NCBI GenBank assembly: GCA_019059635.1
Contig: JAGVRJ010000012.1
Span: 310,001 to 374,000 of the forward strand
From: Proales similis
Lineage: Eukaryota > Rotifera > Eurotatoria > Ploima > Proalidae
Direction of reading: 5' to 3'
DNA: 64,000 nt
Shown one piece after another: positions 62,078-64,000 of the stretch. The position numbers and the translations under genes are program-made. Each line of letters opens with the position of its first letter. Within the stretch, counting starts at the first letter, position 1. Under the pieces are notes generated by a model. That model was not told where the DNA came from and made no database searches. It saw nothing but the letters and a program-made list of their open reading frames with translations.

Positions 62078-64000
62078 TTAGGACCGGCGGATGAACAGCT
62101 TGCTCCTGTTGAGTAGAGTGGCGAGTGTGTCGAACGGTACTTCGAATATCATCCGAAAGAAAAAGCTCGACGTCCAGATGATGGTGATGTTGCCGAGTGC
62201 GATGTAAATCTTTTTGTATTTTGGTTTCTTGTTTATGGGGTCTGGCAAGGACAGAAATCAAAGCTCACCAGGGTCGAAGTGGACGAGTGGAAAAGCGCTC
62301 TTTGAGAGTAGTTGTAATAGACCATGAATATGGGATGCAGCAAATACACACAGTAGTTTAGCTTGGCCAACGAGACGAACATGGGCGCCGAGAGGATACG
62401 ATTGACCAGGCCTTGATGAAGTTGAAGTTAAAGAAAAAGTGAAAGCTTCGTAGAGAGAGAGAGAGAGCCAGAGAGAGAGAGGTCTACCTGCATAGCCAAA
62501 GTGAGAAGCGAATATTATCCAGGCGACAGCCAGCGACCACGTCAACTTGCTAAATGATATGAACAGGGCGTATTCGACGGTTTCCATTCGACGCAGGCCT
62601 TTGCTCGATGCAAGCATGAAATGGCTGCGCTCGCCTAGCGTGAAGCTTCTTACCTCGTCCGTGATTCGTGTGTCCGGCAAGCAGAGTGATGGCAAAAAAC
62701 GAAAGGCACAGAATCCAAGCGATCAGCGAATAGCTCTATTCAATCAATTTTCTCGACTCTGAGCCGCTGAAACAAGAGACCAAAGCAGTTACCCTTTTCA
62801 AGGTAAATTTGGAATTCCTAAAGATTACAAATCCGAGCATCATTCCGACCAGCCATGGAATAGCCCGGCAATACGGCTTTATGTAAACACTGTCCCACAT
62901 CTCGACCATGACCCTTGAAGCGGCGTCTTTTAGATTTTATAGGTCCAAGCGAGCCAACTGCCACTCACTGGATTATGTCCTTTTGTCTGGCCTCGTAAAC
63001 ATTGGCGCCCATGAAGGCGAGAATCGCCAGAGTAGCCAGAGCAGAGAACCCGATCAAGCAACTGCCAGCCTTGGGAAATCTGTTTTGCAATTTCATTAAA
63101 TGTTCGTTTGTGATCGTTGGCTTTCATTGAGCTATGGCCACTCACTTGTACAAGATAACGAGGAAAAGCGGCGTGAGCGCGTAAAACTGAAACTCGGTGG
63201 CCACGTACCAGACGTGTGGCATGCACTAGAACAAATTGACGATAAGCAATCGGTCTTTTCTTTAGTACAGAAAAAGAGATAGAGAGAGAGAAAGAGAGAA
63301 AGAGAGAGAAGGAGAAGAATAGTGAAGAAGAGGAAGGCGCATTGTGCAAGGTTACCGATTGACTCCTATCTACGGGTATGAAGTTGCTCAGCATGAAAAA
63401 GTATGACCACCAATTGGTCTTGCACTCGTCGTTGTGCGAAGGAATGCTCTTTCAGGACGCCATGAAATGAATTAATCCAACAGGCGGATGGCAATCAACT
63501 GAATTACTTGTGGTGTCCACAAAGGACCTGAGCTCAAGTAGGGCAAGAACTGCGAGTAGATCACATACATGCCGAGCAGGGGAAATACTTTCCTGTTTAG
63601 TTTCAACAATTACGCTTCAACTGAAATGACAATTGGGCGCATACTTACCTCCAATATTGACTGACATAGAAGTAAATCCATTCGAGAGGCTTTAAGCCTC
63701 CATTTTGCTCAAAATGGCGCATAAAGGCCAGAGTGAGCAGAGTGGCACTTTTCAATTTCTGATGGTGAGGCCAGGCTCGAGCAAAAACAGGCAACAGAAG
63801 TTTTACGTGATGAGCAAAAGCGAGTCAATTCCCAGACGGCTGTTGGTAATCAGCTGCGCTGAAATGTCCTGATTTGAGTTTTTCATGTTCTGGATGTTGT
63901 CTGTTTAGAGCGCGCCGATTATTAAATAAGGGCCCCAACTCTTGATCGCTTCGGACGAGACTTACCGACCAGGAAGAATTGGCTCACGTCGCCAATCAGA
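62078..64000 (-). CDS. Nose-resistant-to-fluoxetine (nrf-6) type acyltransferase-3 protein (partial)
   Basis: Twelve exons can be joined on the minus strand: 63966->64000, 63807-63900, 63649-63747, 63508-63592, 63356-63448, 63146-63225, 62969-63079, 62793-62913, 62654-62735, 62488-62598, 62269-62411 and 62078-62227. They give about 400 C-terminal residues; the N-terminal NRF domain lies beyond the window. These multi-helix proteins belong to the acyltransferase-3 family and act in lipid transport or modification in invertebrates. Family marks are SRLGIDSLLLI (compare VDTFFFLSG), PYLSSGPLW, MPHVWYVATEFQFYALTPLF, CVYLLHPIFM and IFEVPFDTLATLL near the end. The last intron (62228-62268) is only 41 nt if the frame is to be kept. 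The stop is at 62078-62080. Confidence 0.88.

Overview
The window is nuclear DNA from an animal with a compact, gene-dense genome. It holds about 25 protein-coding genes in 64 kb. Most introns are 41-80 nt GT-AG introns, 5' UTRs are short, and GC content is near 45-48 percent in genes, with AT-rich spacers. The gene set is metazoan and cytoplasmic: a CLOCK-type bHLH-PAS protein, the soluble guanylyl cyclase beta-1 subunit, cyclin A, CPAP, CEP76, SNX17 and TMBIM4. Together with a GM2-activator-like ML protein and a nose-resistant-to-fluoxetine acyltransferase, this suggests an ecdysozoan. An arthropod such as a mite is my best guess, but that is inference. I saw no prokaryotic operons, CRISPR arrays, rRNAs or tRNAs.

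Left part (1-16.8 kb). The 3' tail of an unidentified gene is followed by TRMT10A (minus strand). A disturbed 2.5 kb follows, holding a duplicated promoter segment with a truncated ZNF706 copy, an orphan last exon of STIP1, a small secreted cysteine-rich gene and an exon fragment of an unknown gene. Intact ZNF706, SNX17, a four-helix membrane protein, an ankyrin-repeat protein and, after 2 kb of low-complexity DNA, a 15-exon diacylglycerol kinase theta come next.

Middle (16.8-46.6 kb). An ADAMTS-like membrane protein that lacks the zinc-binding active site; an intronless ATP7 copper pump; a lysine-rich unknown protein; POLD4; RAD21 (minus); a GM2A-like lipid-binding protein (minus); CLOCK (minus); spartin (minus); TMBIM4; GUCY1B1; PDS5 (minus); a PPM1-type phosphatase; and intronless cyclin A.

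Right part (46.6-64 kb). A 1.6 kb spacer; a disordered N-terminal exon and a DH-BAR-SH3 RhoGEF of the DNMBP/ARHGEF38 type, possibly one gene; CEP76 and CPAP next to each other (minus); a DUF2237 gene; RPP38 (minus); kish-B/TMEM167B (minus); and the 3' part of an acyltransferase-3 membrane protein (minus) that runs off the end.

Functional themes recur: cohesin (RAD21, PDS5), centriole duplication (CEP76, CPAP), cell cycle and replication (cyclin A, POLD4), RNA processing (TRMT10A, RPP38) and membrane traffic (SNX17, spartin, kish-B). These are ordinary linked housekeeping genes rather than one pathway. Exon joins were worked out by hand from splice signals, reading-frame continuity and remembered family sequences. 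The most unusual items are the active-site-less ADAMTS-like protein and the mosaic of gene fragments around 1.4-4.1 kb.
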